Source: an uncultured Bacteroidota bacterium (lineage in GTDB: Bacteria > Bacteroidota > Bacteroidia > JABEUT01). Taken from it: DNA of 64,000 nt. Below, piece after piece: positions 25,702-35,112 of this stretch. The first letter of the stretch is position 1. Each line of letters starts with the position of its first letter. Made by a program: the position numbers and the translations under genes. The stretch is taken from the NCBI GenBank assembly GCA_903916255.1, contig CAIWVW010000074.1:1-64000 (forward strand), in the 5' to 3' direction. The notes beneath the pieces were generated by a model. That model did no database searches, was not told where the DNA came from, and was given only the letters and a program-made list of their open reading frames with translations.

Positions 25702-26163
25702 ATGGAAACACAAAATAAAGAACTCACAATTACCCGCTTGTTCGATGCACCAATAGACCTTGTTTGGGCGGCCTGGACGGATGAGGAGCATATAAAAAAC
25801 TGGTGGGGCCCAAAAGGGTTTACCAATCCCGTTTGCAATTGGAATGCAACCGCAGGAAATAAAATTCTTATTCATATGAAAGCACCTGATGGTGTTACAT
25901 ATCCTATGGATGGAGAGTTTAAAGAAATAAAACTGCATGAAAAAATTGTTTTCTCAAGTGGCGCGTTGGATAAAAACGGCAAGCGTTTGTTTGATATTCA
26001 AAACACAATAGACTTTGTAGAAGAAGGAGATAAAACAAAACTCATTCTCCATTTCACTATGTCCAATATTACTGCAGAAGGCGCTCCATACCTGAAAGGA
26101 CAAGAGATGGGCTGGAACATGAGTTTGGATAAATTAGTAGTTTTACTCAACACTTTAAAATAA
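25702..26163 (+). CDS. SRPBCC (AHSA1-like) protein
   Basis: 153 aa, single domain. ITRLFDAPIDLVWAAWTDEEHIKNWWGPKGF matches the first half of the tandem-domain protein just upstream, so it is a further paralogue. The WNATAGNKILIHMKAPDG loop and the C-terminal amphipathic helix (KGQEMGWNMSLDKLVVLL) complete the fold. It begins 12 nt after the previous stop. Probably binds a small hydrophobic ligand; none can be assigned. Confidence 0.87.
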   Translation: METQNKELTITRLFDAPIDLVWAAWTDEEHIKNWWGPKGFTNPVCNWNATAGNKILIHMKAPDGVTYPMDGEFKEIKLHEKIVFSSGALDKNGKRLFDIQNTIDFVEEGDKTKLILHFTMSNITAEGAPYLKGQEMGWNMSLDKLVVLLNTLK

Positions 26164-26171
26164 ATAAACCA

Positions 26172-26543
26172 ATGAAAAAAACAAACATCATCTACTGGAT
26201 TTTTACCGGATTACTATGCCTGGGAATGCTGGTTGCATCGGTACCAAGTTTAATATTCAGGGCTCAAGCCGAAACATTCTTCGCTGCATTGAGCTTTCCC
26301 GCTTATATGATTACATTTTTAGATGTAGCAAAAATATTGGGAGTGATCGCTATTCTTATTCCGGGCTACCCGAGACTCAAGGAATGGGCGTATGCAGGGC
26401 TTGCGTTTGATTTAATCGGAGCCACCTACGCACAAATTGCAAAAGGGTATCCGGCCGCTAACTGTGCCTTTATGATTATCTGGTTTATTCCGCTTGCAGG
26501 TTCGTATATTTACCATCATAAAAGATTAAAAGCAACCGAATAA
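26172..26543 (+). CDS. DoxX-family membrane protein
   Basis: 123 aa with four predicted membrane helices, starting at residues about 7, 45, 75 and 97. The second helix segment DVAKILGVIAILIPG and RLKEWAYAGLAFDLIGATY are characteristic of DoxX proteins. The family accompanies stress or detoxification operons in Bacteroidota and is thought to act with partner oxidoreductases, which is uncertain. It starts 8 nt after the SRPBCC gene. Confidence 0.87.
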   Translation: MKKTNIIYWIFTGLLCLGMLVASVPSLIFRAQAETFFAALSFPAYMITFLDVAKILGVIAILIPGYPRLKEWAYAGLAFDLIGATYAQIAKGYPAANCAFMIIWFIPLAGSYIYHHKRLKATE

Positions 26544-26553
26544 ACACCCCGCC

Positions 26554-26769
26554 ATGTCATTTCAGGCATATATTGACAACATAAAAAAGAAGACCGGAAA
26601 AACATCGGATGATTTTAAGAAACTTGCCGAAGGGAAAGGGTTACTGAAACCCGGGGTTAAAGCTATGGAAGTGGTAAACTGGCTGAAAAAAGATTTTGGA
26701 TTGGGGCATGGGCATGCCATGGCAATTTATGCCGTTTTTAAAGGTATCAAACAATCGAAGGAGGAATAA
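26554..26769 (+). CDS. DUF4287 small protein
   Basis: 71 aa, all-helical. SFQAYIDNIKKKTGKTSDDFKKLAEGKG and VVNWLKKDFGLGHGHAMAIYAVFKG are the DUF4287 signature; the pattern GLGHGHAMA recurs in this family. Commonly co-encoded with AHSA1-type proteins and ArsR. Function unknown. Last gene of the ArsR-SRPBCC operon, 10 nt after the DoxX gene, converging on a TPR lipoprotein. Confidence 0.87.
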   Translation: MSFQAYIDNIKKKTGKTSDDFKKLAEGKGLLKPGVKAMEVVNWLKKDFGLGHGHAMAIYAVFKGIKQSKEE

Positions 26770-26809
26770 ACAAATTAAGAACTGATAAAGGAATGTTTGG
26801 AGAAATAAA

Positions 26810-27763
26810 CTATTTCTTGCCCCCCATTGCCTTTTCAATGGCATCTTTCCAGCCTTGCCCCTGTTTAAGGGAACCATCTGATTGAATAGCCAGATTAATA
26901 TCAGCTAATGCAGAGCTATAGTCCTTTAAATAGTATTCATCAACGGCGCGCCCTTCATAATCTTTCCCTTTATTGGCAGCTATTTTCAACGACATGGTGT
27001 AATCATTCATTGAACCTGTATAGTCTTTCATCTCCTGCTTTATTCGGCCTCTCCAGTTATAGGCGTTTTTTAAGGAAGTATCTGCGGCAATAGCCACATT
27101 AATATATTCCAGCGCTTTATCAAGGTTGCCTAAATTATCTTCATCGGAAGCAAGCCCTTCATAGTCCATACCTTTATTCTCTGCTTTATCCATAGACAGC
27201 ATGTGGTCATCAATAGCGCCTTTGAAATCGCCCATGGCTTCTTTAATCTGCGCTCTCCAATAATAAACATTTTCTATATCGGGGTCCATTTGCAATGCCT
27301 TAGTTTCATCTTGCATAGCTTTATCATAATCTCCCAAATGATATTCAGCCGCGCCTCTTCCCACATAATCTTTAGCGCTGCCGCCCATTTCGATAGATTT
27401 ATTGTAATACTCCAACGAGCCCCGGTAATCGCCCGTTTCCAATTTAATCAACCCAATCCAGTTTCTCACATTCTTTAAGTCCGGTGTTAATTTTAAGGCG
27501 GTAAATTCATCGGCCAATGCCGAGTCTTTCATGTTCAAATTATATTCGTCAGAACCTTTCCCTTCATATGCGTTTCCATTGCTGCCATCCAAGGCTATGG
27601 CTTTTTTATAATCGTCCAAAGACTGTTTATAATTTTTTGCATTATATTCATCAAGCGCCGTTATGCAAAGTTTATTGCTTTTATCGGCATTACTTTCGCA
27701 GCCAGAAAAAACAACAACTGAAAGAAGCGCCATTCCGGCAATGGGTATATGTTTATAATTCAT
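26810..27763 (-). CDS. TPR lipoprotein
   Basis: 317 aa from ATG 27763. Signal peptide with lipidation cysteine near residue 23 (VVVFSGC). About seven TPR-type helical repeats alternate two variants, one with YEG(K/R)GSDEYNL and one with W(R/K)..IKE..GD..GA, so the repeat unit is about 72 aa. Predicted periplasmic protein scaffold. A GTG codon just upstream was not chosen. The gene converges on the DUF4287 gene and is divergent from the histidine kinase. Client unknown. Confidence 0.85.
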   Translation of the reverse strand: MNYKHIPIAGMALLSVVVFSGCESNADKSNKLCITALDEYNAKNYKQSLDDYKKAIALDGSNGNAYEGKGSDEYNLNMKDSALADEFTALKLTPDLKNVRNWIGLIKLETGDYRGSLEYYNKSIEMGGSAKDYVGRGAAEYHLGDYDKAMQDETKALQMDPDIENVYYWRAQIKEAMGDFKGAIDDHMLSMDKAENKGMDYEGLASDEDNLGNLDKALEYINVAIAADTSLKNAYNWRGRIKQEMKDYTGSMNDYTMSLKIAANKGKDYEGRAVDEYYLKDYSSALADINLAIQSDGSLKQGQGWKDAIEKAMGGKK

Positions 27764-27944
27764 CACTTAGGTTTAACAGATACTTTAATGTTTTAAGGGA
27801 CGGTGAACATACTAAAAAAGCGCTTGGCAGAGAAGTATAATTCTGCATAAACCCTAAAAAAATGGGAATAGTTGCATACTATCATAAATTTCCTTTTCTT
27901 TGTAGGTGAATTCCTGTTGTGATTTGAATTATTGAATAACACCC

Positions 27945-29516
27945 ATGAAAAAATTTATCGACAAGTTTGCAACTATTGGTGTCCTTCCTCAGGATGACGG
28001 AAACGCCATTCACCAAAAGCGGTTTCTGGTTATGCAGGCTTTCCTGATGAGCCTTGGCAGCTTGTTATGGGGATTAATCACCATCAGTTTCAAACTTTAT
28101 TATGCAGCCGTAATACCTATTGGGTATGTTGTACTCAGCTTTGTTAACATGTCTGCCTTTGCCAGCACTAAAAATTTTCCTAAAGTCCGGGATATCCAAA
28201 CTTCCGCTACCTTACTGATGCCTTTCTTTTTTCAATGGGCATTGGGCGGGTTTCTTAATTCGGGGTGCGTAATGCTTTGGTCTATTCTGGCTGTGGCCGC
28301 CTCCCTTACCTATCAAAGCATAAAAGCAAGTGCTCTTTGGGTTTCTTTGTTTCTTACACTTACGTTGATTTCAGGCATACTAGAAGGCTTTTTTCAAGCA
28401 TGGCTGCAACACACAGGGCATAGCTTACTACCATCTAACCTGCAGGTAGATTTGCTTATGCTGAATATTGTTGCCGTATCACTTATTCTTTTTATCCTGG
28501 TTATTGTGGTTATGAAAAATTCCACTTCATTAGCATTGAAAGAAACATACACCAAACTTGTTCAGGCTGAAAAAATGGGTGCACTCGGACAACTGGCTGC
28601 CGGTATTGCCCATGAAGTAAATACCCCTTTAGGCGCTATTAAATCCTCTGCCGAAGATTCTACTGTTTCTTTAACGGAACTCTATACAAAAATGCCCCAA
28701 TTGTTGAATTCGGTTGATAATGATACAAGAGATACCTTTTGGAAATTTGCCGGAATAGTAAAAAATAACCAGCGGATTTTATCTTCCAAAGAAGAACGGG
28801 AAAAGCGCAAAATACTGAGCGATGAACTCGATAAACAAAACATACCCAACTCCCGCGTTTTGGCTGAAAGGCTGGTACAAATGGGAATGGACAGCCTGGA
28901 CACTACTACTCAAAAACTGCTTGCCCACCCTAAAGCAGAGGAATTGATTATGCTGGCATATAATTTAGCCAACCTGAGCCGTAATACTGAAAACATATCG
29001 GTAGCTGTGGAAAAAGCATCGAGGGTTGTATTAGCCCTTAAAAAATACCTGCACTCTGCCAGCCAGGAAGAAAAAGTGGAAACCGATGTACGCGATAATA
29101 TTGAAACTGTGCTTGGCATATACCATAACCAACTGAAACATGGTATCGAAATAATTAAAAATTATGAAGAAGTGCCTAAAATTATGGCTTATGTCGACCA
29201 ACTTAACCAAGTTTGGACCAACTTAATTCATAATGCCATTTATGCCATGAAATACAATGGCAAACTTACCGTCGGCATAAAAAATATCGACCGCTGGGTG
29301 GAAATCCGGATAGGAGACACGGGAGGAGGAATACCGGATGAAATTAAAAATAAAATTTTTGAACCGTTCTTTACTACTAAGCCTAAAGGGGAAGGAAGCG
29401 GATTAGGATTGGATATTGTAAAAACCATTATAAAAGAACACGGAGGATTTATTAACTTTGAAACGGAGCTGGGAAAAGGAACCACTTTCATTATCCGTTT
29501 ACCGGCAAAAAAATAA
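27945..29516 (+). CDS. Membrane sensor histidine kinase
   Basis: 523 aa. Residues about 25-190 form five or six membrane helices with almost no extracytoplasmic domain, so the sensor probably reads the membrane or a cytoplasmic signal. The dimerisation/phosphoacceptor region has H223 in [13 protein letters not shown], followed by an unusually long helical stretch, then an HATPase domain with N box [13 protein letters not shown]1 DTGGGIPDE, and G2 [11 protein letters not shown]. It heads a three-gene operon with two response regulators. The unusual insertion between H box and ATPase (residues about 235-365) contains conserved helices typical of this Bacteroidota subclass. Confidence 0.9.
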   Translation: MKKFIDKFATIGVLPQDDGNAIHQKRFLVMQAFLMSLGSLLWGLITISFKLYYAAVIPIGYVVLSFVNMSAFASTKNFPKVRDIQTSATLLMPFFFQWALGGFLNSGCVMLWSILAVAASLTYQSIKASALWVSLFLTLTLISGILEGFFQAWLQHTGHSLLPSNLQVDLLMLNIVAVSLILFILVIVVMKNSTSLALKETYTKLVQAEKMGALGQLAAGIAHEVNTPLGAIKSSAEDSTVSLTELYTKMPQLLNSVDNDTRDTFWKFAGIVKNNQRILSSKEEREKRKILSDELDKQNIPNSRVLAERLVQMGMDSLDTTTQKLLAHPKAEELIMLAYNLANLSRNTENISVAVEKASRVVLALKKYLHSASQEEKVETDVRDNIETVLGIYHNQLKHGIEIIKNYEEVPKIMAYVDQLNQVWTNLIHNAIYAMKYNGKLTVGIKNIDRWVEIRIGDTGGGIPDEIKNKIFEPFFTTKPKGEGSGLGLDIVKTIIKEHGGFINFETELGKGTTFIIRLPAKK

Positions 29517-29522
29517 AACACT

Positions 29523-29933
29523 ATGAGCAACCACGAAAATGAAAAAGCCATTGTATGTGTAGATGATGAAAAAATCATTCTGAACAGTCTGCAATCTATG
29601 TTGTCTCGCAATTTAGGCAGCGATTATATTTATGAGTTTGCCGAATCGGCTGAAGAGGCTATCGAAGTAATCGGAGAACTCTCTAAAGAAGGATATAAAC
29701 TGGAAGCTGTTATTTCCGATTGGCTGATGCCCGGCATGAAAGGCGATGAATTCCTAAGCAAGGTTCATGAAAAATATCCCGAAATAACCAAAGTATTGCT
29801 CACAGGCCATGTGGACAGCAAAGTGGTTCAACGGCTGGAAAATGATAACCACGAAGGCATACATTGCATTTTTAAACCCTGGAAAGATGGCAATATACTG
29901 GAAGTTATAAAACACGAGGATACCCACAAATGA
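29523..29933 (+). CDS. Single-domain response regulator
   Basis: 136 aa receiver domain. Acidic pair in VCVDDEKII, phosphoacceptor D66 in [15 protein letters not shown], the threonine in LLTGHVD and the lysine in FKPWKDGN are all present. It has no output domain, so it may shuttle phosphate or compete with the second regulator. It starts 6 nt after the kinase and overlaps the next gene by ATGA. Confidence 0.93.
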   Translation: MSNHENEKAIVCVDDEKIILNSLQSMLSRNLGSDYIYEFAESAEEAIEVIGELSKEGYKLEAVISDWLMPGMKGDEFLSKVHEKYPEITKVLLTGHVDSKVVQRLENDNHEGIHCIFKPWKDGNILEVIKHEDTHK

Positions 29934-31051
29934 GCACCCCTGTTATTTTGTGTGTAGATGATGAACGCATTGTTCTACACGGATTACGAGAACAATTAGG
30001 CCGCGCTTTCGGCAACGAATACAGCGTTGAAATTGCCCAAAGCGGAGAAGAAGCTCTGGAACTGGTAGATGAATTGGTAAAAGCCGGAACCGCTGTTCCT
30101 ATTGTAATTGCCGACCAGCTTATGCCCGGCATGAAAGGACATGAACTCCTTATCAATATCCATAAATCATCGGCTAAAACATTTAAAATATTGCTTACCG
30201 GGCAGGTAGAAGTAAATGCCATCGGCGAAGCGGTGAACCATGCCAATCTCTATCGTTTTATTTCAAAACCATGGGATGGAACAGACCTGGTGCTTACGGT
30301 AAAAGAAGCCATGCGCAGCTTCTTTATGGACCAGAAAGTGGAAGAGCAAAACGAAATGCTCAAAAAATATAATGAAGAGCTTGAACAGATGGTGGATGAA
30401 CGCACCCACCAACTGGCGCAGGAAAAAGAGAAGAGCGAACAATTGCTTTTAAGTATATTTCCGGAAGAAACCGCAGAAGAATTGAAAAATAAGGGGTTTT
30501 CTTCTCCCCGTCATTACGATAATGTATCTGTGCTGTTTACTGATTTTAAAGGGTTCAGTAAAATAGCCATGTCGGTTACGCCCGATAAACTTGTACAAGA
30601 GTTGGATGAATGTTTCAGCGCTTTTGATGAAATAATAGAAAAGCATAATCTGGAGCGCATAAAAACCATTGGCGATTCCTATATGTGCGCGGGTGGCATA
30701 CCAACCCCCAACTCTACCAATGCGGTTGATGCCGTTACCGTAGCTAAAGAAATGTATGCCTGGCTGGATAACTGGAACAAAAACAGCGGCAACGACCATG
30801 CATGGGAAATGCGCATAGGCATTCATACCGGAGCTTTGGTGGCAGGCGTTATAGGCAAAAAGAAATTCGCCTATGATTTATGGGGCGATGCCGTAAATGT
30901 GGCCAGCCGCCTTGTATCAAATGGTGAGGAAGGGAAAATAAATATCTCGGCTGATACATATAATTTGGTGAAAGAGAAATATCCATGCATTTACCGCGGC
31001 GAAATTGCCACCAAGAACAGGGGTAATATTGCCATGTATTTTGTAGAGTAA
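29930..31051 (+). CDS. Response regulator with class III adenylate cyclase output
   Basis: 373 aa. Receiver at residues 1-125 with D62 in IADQLMPGMKGHELL, then a coiled coil (about 130-165), the linker LLLSIFPEETAEELKNKG shared with the TPR-cyclases, and a C-terminal class III cyclase. Metal aspartates in LFTDFKGFS and KTIGDSYMCAGG, ATP-type lysine/aspartate pair (IKTIGD, YDLWGD) and NVASRL. A receiver directly coupled to cAMP production. The catalytic half is paralogous to the TPR-cyclases 14 kb away. Starts inside the stop of the first regulator. Confidence 0.93.
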   Translation: MSTPVILCVDDERIVLHGLREQLGRAFGNEYSVEIAQSGEEALELVDELVKAGTAVPIVIADQLMPGMKGHELLINIHKSSAKTFKILLTGQVEVNAIGEAVNHANLYRFISKPWDGTDLVLTVKEAMRSFFMDQKVEEQNEMLKKYNEELEQMVDERTHQLAQEKEKSEQLLLSIFPEETAEELKNKGFSSPRHYDNVSVLFTDFKGFSKIAMSVTPDKLVQELDECFSAFDEIIEKHNLERIKTIGDSYMCAGGIPTPNSTNAVDAVTVAKEMYAWLDNWNKNSGNDHAWEMRIGIHTGALVAGVIGKKKFAYDLWGDAVNVASRLVSNGEEGKINISADTYNLVKEKYPCIYRGEIATKNRGNIAMYFVE

Positions 31052-31087
31052 TTGAAAATTACCAGCGATATTACTGAAATATATTTC

Positions 31088-31095
31088 TAATTTTG
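31088..31095 (+). promoter_or_regulatory. -7 box (TAATTTTG) before gene at 31145
   Basis: Exact TAnnTTTG match 49 nt before ATG 31145, after the cyclase stop. Confidence 0.45.
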
Positions 31096-31144
31096 TTTCG
31101 GAATTATATTTTTCCTTACTTTCACATTTTAATCCCCTAAAAAA

Positions 31145-31801
31145 ATGAACGATTCAATAAAATTCTGGGTGTCTTCATTGGGTATTCCTATTGTGCTGGC
31201 AATTGTAGGCTTTATGATTAATAACTCCCTGCAACAAAATCAGCAAGCCCTCGACAAAATAAAATTCTCCGACCAGATGATTTCAGAGGTTTTTGATACA
31301 TCGAACGTAAATAAATCATTGGCGCGTGTGGAGCTTTTGCCTGACATGGTGAGCGATAAAAAATTTGTAAAGACACTGACAAACCTTGTGATAAATTTTT
31401 GGATGGAAAAAGCTAAGGAAGCTGCAAAAGAGGGTAACGACAGCGTATTCGAGAAGATATATACCGCAGCTAAAAACTTTAAACAGGAAGGAAAAGCGCT
31501 TAGAGATTCTATAGAAATAAACCCGCAGACAAGAAAAGCAGACAGCGCATATATGGCTGAACAGGATGGGCTGCATTATCTGCAATTAGGAAAATTGGAG
31601 GATGCGAAAAGAAGCTTTGAAACTGCAAAAAAAGAACAGGTGGAATTTCATTCGACCGATAACATTCTGAATATTTTAAAGACCTACTCAAAACCTGTTT
31701 CCGATTCAGAATCAAGTGCCATTGGGCAGGAAGTTATAGGAAAAATAAAAACGCTGTATGCCTATAAGTTTCATGCAGCAAAAATAACACCGGCGCCTTA
31801 A
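31145..31801 (+). CDS. Membrane-anchored helical protein, unknown
   Basis: 218 aa. One membrane helix at residues about 8-26 (VSSLGIPIVLAIVGFMI), then a long all-helical domain with a TPR-like pair in the middle (DGLHYLQLGKLEDAKRSFETAKK). No family is recognised. It follows the kinase-regulator operon on the same strand with its own -7 box, so a link to that signalling system is possible but unproven. Confidence 0.75.
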   Translation: MNDSIKFWVSSLGIPIVLAIVGFMINNSLQQNQQALDKIKFSDQMISEVFDTSNVNKSLARVELLPDMVSDKKFVKTLTNLVINFWMEKAKEAAKEGNDSVFEKIYTAAKNFKQEGKALRDSIEINPQTRKADSAYMAEQDGLHYLQLGKLEDAKRSFETAKKEQVEFHSTDNILNILKTYSKPVSDSESSAIGQEVIGKIKTLYAYKFHAAKITPAP

Positions 31802-31851
31802 AAAGAATTTGAAATTATTGGTTAGAACAGCGCCTCTTAGTTCTTAACTCT

Positions 31852-32790
31852 TCACTTAATCTCCCTTCCTTCCCTTTCTTCAGTAATCTGCTTCAGCGTA
31901 ATAAGTTCCCGCATCTTGTCTTTGGCTTCTCCCGCAGGGCTTCCAAGGTAGGCTTTGCCTCCTTCCAGATTTTTGCTAGGCGCAGATTGGCCCAATAAAA
32001 CCGCTCCTTTTCCAATATGTATATTGCTAGGTATACCTACCTGGCCCCAAAGTGTAACGCCATCTTCTAACGTTACGCAACCGGCGATACCAACTTGTGC
32101 TGCAATAAGGCACATTTTGCCTATGCGCGTATCGTGGCCCACATGCACATGATTGTCTAATTTGCTTCCCGCACCTATTATGGTTTGCTCAGAAACGCCT
32201 CTGTCAATGGTGCACATGGCGCCTAAATCCACATCATCTTCTATCACTACAACTCCGCAGGAAAGCATCTTTTCAAAATGGGTTGCACGCTTTTTATAGT
32301 AAAAAGCATCGGCACCCAGCACAGTGCCTGAATGTATTGTTACACGGTTTCCGATTATGATTTCATCGTAAATAGTAACATTCGGGTGAATCACGCAATC
32401 ATCGCCTATGGTTACATTATTTCCAATAAATACCCCAGGCATAATTACGGTATTCTTCCCGATTTTAGCCGATGGGTTTATCAGTTCCTTTTGCGAAAAA
32501 TTATCCGGGTGGAAATGACGGATTATTTTATTATACGCACTAAACGGGTCATCAGAAAAAAGCAAAGCCTTCCCTTCGGGACAAGCGACCTTTTTATTAA
32601 TAATAATAGTAGTAGCATTTGACTGCAACGCTTTATCGTAGTACTTAGGATGGTCCACAAAAACAATATCGCCGTTTTCTACCCGGTGAATTTCGTTTAA
32701 CCCTGTAATCAGATGCCCGGGATTGCCATCAAACTCTGCTCCTATTATAGATGCAATTTGTTCAAGAGTTTGTGCCGGATTTATTTTCAT
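31852..32790 (-). CDS. lpxD: LpxD-like UDP-acylglucosamine N-acyltransferase
   Basis: 312 aa. LpxD adds the amide-linked acyl chain in lipid A synthesis in the cytoplasm. The C-terminal two-thirds is a left-handed beta-helix of hexapeptide repeats (IGNNVTIGDDCVIHPNVTIYD and onward); the catalytic histidine is in LDNHVHVGHDTRIG. The N-terminal uridine-binding domain is shortened compared with E. coli (341 aa). Start ATG 32790 (MKINPAQTLEQIASIIGAEFDG) was chosen over longer in-frame starts; a perfect -7 box lies 5 nt upstream, giving a leaderless mRNA. The C-terminus ends in a charged helix (LITLKQITEEREGRE). Name is likely but a related stand-alone acyltransferase cannot be excluded. Confidence 0.8.
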   Translation of the reverse strand: MKINPAQTLEQIASIIGAEFDGNPGHLITGLNEIHRVENGDIVFVDHPKYYDKALQSNATTIIINKKVACPEGKALLFSDDPFSAYNKIIRHFHPDNFSQKELINPSAKIGKNTVIMPGVFIGNNVTIGDDCVIHPNVTIYDEIIIGNRVTIHSGTVLGADAFYYKKRATHFEKMLSCGVVVIEDDVDLGAMCTIDRGVSEQTIIGAGSKLDNHVHVGHDTRIGKMCLIAAQVGIAGCVTLEDGVTLWGQVGIPSNIHIGKGAVLLGQSAPSKNLEGGKAYLGSPAGEAKDKMRELITLKQITEEREGREIK

Positions 32791-32795
32791 GGGCC

Positions 32796-32803
32796 CAAAG
32801 ATA
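32796..32803 (-). promoter_or_regulatory. -7 box of lpxD (TATCTTTG)
   Basis: Exact TAnnTTTG match on the minus strand, 5 nt before ATG 32790. Supports that start and implies almost no 5' leader. Confidence 0.6.
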
Positions 32804-32855
32804 CGGATTCTTGGAATTAAGCAGGCAATAAATAGCATGCAACTATTTTTTCGGC

Positions 32856-32863
32856 TATGTTTG
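32856..32863 (+). promoter_or_regulatory. -7 box of TPR gene at 32880 (TATGTTTG)
   Basis: Exact TAnnTTTG match 16 nt before ATG 32880; divergent from the lpxD promoter. Confidence 0.5.
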
Positions 32864-32879
32864 TAGTTTAAGAATAAAA

Positions 32880-33791
32880 ATGAAAAATTTTCTTCTTGCA
32901 TTTTCTTTTATTTTTCTGACAGTTGGATGTAATATGTTTGGCTATCACAATAAACCCAACAACTATACTGAACAAAATATTAATAACTGGCAGGAGGCAT
33001 ACCATCATAACCTTATACCAATGTATGGTAGAGTCAAAAAGAGCGAAGAAGAGCAAGCAATAGATAAAGCATTTACTAATAGCGAACTGCAAGCATATCA
33101 TGATACGATAATTGCAGCTAAGCATATGGCACGCATCGGATGGTATTACTTTTTTCATAAAAAAATGGATACTGCTATGTTTCGATTTAACCAAAGCTGG
33201 TTAATTGACAGTAATTATCCTGCCAGTTATTTTGGTTTTGCTGCAATTCGGGAATATCAAGGGCTTATGAATGAATCTGAGTACTACTATAAATTAGCTT
33301 ATATGCATGATAAGTCAGATACGTTATCGCTGCAAAACCTGCATACTATAGCAGACATCAAGGAACAGCAACATGATACGATTGGCTTAATTAAAGCTTA
33401 TGAGAGGCTTTTTTATAAATTTCCCAAAGATGGTAACGCATCGGCAAAATTGGGATATTTTTACTCTACACAGCATCAACCTGATAGTGCATTGAAATAT
33501 TACAATATTTCAATTAACATAAATCCAGACTACTTTCAAAATTATATTAATCGAGGTTGGATATATCTTAAAAGCGGAAATGTACAGAAAGCAATAGATG
33601 ATTTTTCAATCGCTATTAATAAAAATAGCGCATCAATAAGCGCATACGCTAACAGATATTATGCATTAATGTCTGTTAAGCGATATAGAGAGGCCTTGGA
33701 AGATATAAACAAGTGTATAGAATTAGACCCGAATGCTTCTGAATTTTATCTTGATAGGGTAAAATGCAAAGATCATTTGAATCAGAAATAA
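32880..33791 (+). CDS. TPR lipoprotein
   Basis: 303 aa. Signal peptide with lipidation cysteine in FLTVGC near residue 17. Four or more TPR units in the C-terminal half, for example DSALKYYNISININPDYFQNYINRGWIYLKSGN, NAYANRYY-type and ALEDINKCIELDPNASE. Predicted periplasmic. The composition is more A/T-rich and less biased than neighbours. It converges on the DUF7793-like gene with 19 nt between stops. Confidence 0.8.
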   Translation: MKNFLLAFSFIFLTVGCNMFGYHNKPNNYTEQNINNWQEAYHHNLIPMYGRVKKSEEEQAIDKAFTNSELQAYHDTIIAAKHMARIGWYYFFHKKMDTAMFRFNQSWLIDSNYPASYFGFAAIREYQGLMNESEYYYKLAYMHDKSDTLSLQNLHTIADIKEQQHDTIGLIKAYERLFYKFPKDGNASAKLGYFYSTQHQPDSALKYYNISININPDYFQNYINRGWIYLKSGNVQKAIDDFSIAINKNSASISAYANRYYALMSVKRYREALEDINKCIELDPNASEFYLDRVKCKDHLNQK

Positions 33792-33810
33792 AGGATAATT
33801 TTAAAGCAGT

Positions 33811-34206
33811 TTATTTCGCTTTGTACTGCTTCGACCATTCGATAGCCGATTCCAAGTTGCTGAAAATTTTAGTAGGTACAGCTTGTTTATTCGTTTCAAT
33901 GAAAAAATTCAATTGCAGTTTTCCCTGTTCCTTTTCCACTAAAAAAGCGCGCGACAAGGTATTTTTAGCACCTTCTCCGGCCAAATATTCTCGCGATGTT
34001 TTGTCCATAGACATCAATTCCTGCCCAAAAATAATTACAGGGTAAGAAAACCCTTCGGTGTATTCAATCCTTTCTGCTATATTCCTTTTCAAATTCTCTA
34101 CAATATACTGAACCCTCACCAGTCTCTCAATGTATACGATTCCGTCCTTAATTTCATAAATATGGTCCCTGGCGATTAAAGGTGCTTTATTTTGAACAGG
34201 AGGCAT
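33811..34206 (-). CDS. Small protein resembling DUF7793/SpoIIAA-STAS-like
   Basis: 131 aa cytoplasmic protein with a beta-alpha pattern ending LNFFIETNKQAVPTKIFSNLESAIEWSKQYK. The segments YIERLVRVQYIVENLKRNIAERIEYTEGFSYP and MDKTSREYLAGEGAKN recall the Bacteroidota proteins placed in DUF7793, related to SEC14/STAS folds. No function known. The resemblance is from memory and weak. Isolated gene facing the 361-bp gap before nuoE. Confidence 0.55.
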   Translation of the reverse strand: MPPVQNKAPLIARDHIYEIKDGIVYIERLVRVQYIVENLKRNIAERIEYTEGFSYPVIIFGQELMSMDKTSREYLAGEGAKNTLSRAFLVEKEQGKLQLNFFIETNKQAVPTKIFSNLESAIEWSKQYKAK

Positions 34207-34567
34207 AAAATATAAAATTCTATTGGTTAATCAGAGGGTAAAGAGAGCATTTACACAAAAATACAATTTTAATATTACCTCATTAATCTATTCAATATGG
34301 ATAGTTGGCATTTGCCACATAAATGCCTGCTAAAAAATATGCAACAGTTGTTCTTAAATCACAATTTTAATAATACTATTTGATTATCTGCCACTTATTT
34401 ACTACTAAGATAATTTAAAAAGCCCCTTAAAGTGTTGCATAACAGTTTTTAAAACCATCCGTAAAATTACCTGTATTCAATAATGCCAAAGAGCCTATAT
34501 TTGCCATTAATTAAAAAGGGGATTGACCCTTTTACTGATTACTGACCACTAACAACTGACTACTATT
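34207..34567. other. Gap with nuoE promoter region
   Basis: No open frame of interest. A/T-rich with two features: an exact -7 box TATATTTG at 34496-34503 (plus strand) that probably drives nuoE, and a run of related words (ACTGATT, ACTGACC, ACTAACAACTGAC) at 34534-34563 immediately before the nuoE start. Confidence 0.5.
34496..34503 (+). promoter_or_regulatory. -7 box upstream of nuoE (TATATTTG)
   Basis: Exact TAnnTTTG match 64 nt before nuoE ATG 34568. The leader would contain the ACTGA-type words. Confidence 0.5.
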
Positions 34568-35101
34568 ATGAAGTTCTCTGATGATGCCCTTGAACTAATA
34601 AGCCGAATTAAGAAACGCTATCCGGAAGGCAAGCAAAAGTCTGCTTTATTGCCTGTATTGCATCTGGCACAAGCCGAATTTGGCGGATGGCTAAGTTCTG
34701 AAACCATGGATTACGTGGCAACCATTTTAAACATATTACCTGTTGAGGTTTATGAAGTGGCTTCTTTTTACAGCATGTTCAACCTTACTCCGGTTGGCAA
34801 ATGCGTAATTGAGGTTTGCCGTACAGGCCCTTGCTGGCTGCTGGGCGCAGAAGATATTGTTAACTATTTGGAAAGTAAATTGGGTATTAAAGTAGGCCAA
34901 ACCACAGCTGACGGAATGTTCACCTTAAAAACGGTGGAATGTTTAGCAGCTTGCGGAACAGCCCCCGTAATACAATTAGGAGAGACCTATTTAGAAAATA
35001 TGAATATTGAAAAGGTGGATAAAATGCTTAGCGATTGTCGCGCCAACGTGAAAGAACCCATATCGCACTGGGATAAAAAGCATATAAAGTCCGTAAAGTA
35101 A
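34568..35101 (+). CDS. nuoE: NADH dehydrogenase subunit E (24 kDa, 2Fe-2S)
   Basis: 177 aa. Peripheral-arm subunit of complex I or an electron-transfer subunit of an NAD-linked hydrogenase or formate dehydrogenase. The 2Fe-2S ligands C84, C89, C125 and C129 (CRTGPC, CLAAC) have the exact CX4C and CX3C spacing. The N-terminal helical bundle (LLPVLHLAQAEFGGWLS) is normal. Followed by nuoF 56 nt downstream across a tandem 18-bp repeat. No other nuo gene lies within the window, so whether it serves complex I cannot be told from here. Confidence 0.93.
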   Translation: MKFSDDALELISRIKKRYPEGKQKSALLPVLHLAQAEFGGWLSSETMDYVATILNILPVEVYEVASFYSMFNLTPVGKCVIEVCRTGPCWLLGAEDIVNYLESKLGIKVGQTTADGMFTLKTVECLAACGTAPVIQLGETYLENMNIEKVDKMLSDCRANVKEPISHWDKKHIKSVK

Positions 35102-35112
35102 AAATCTATAAA

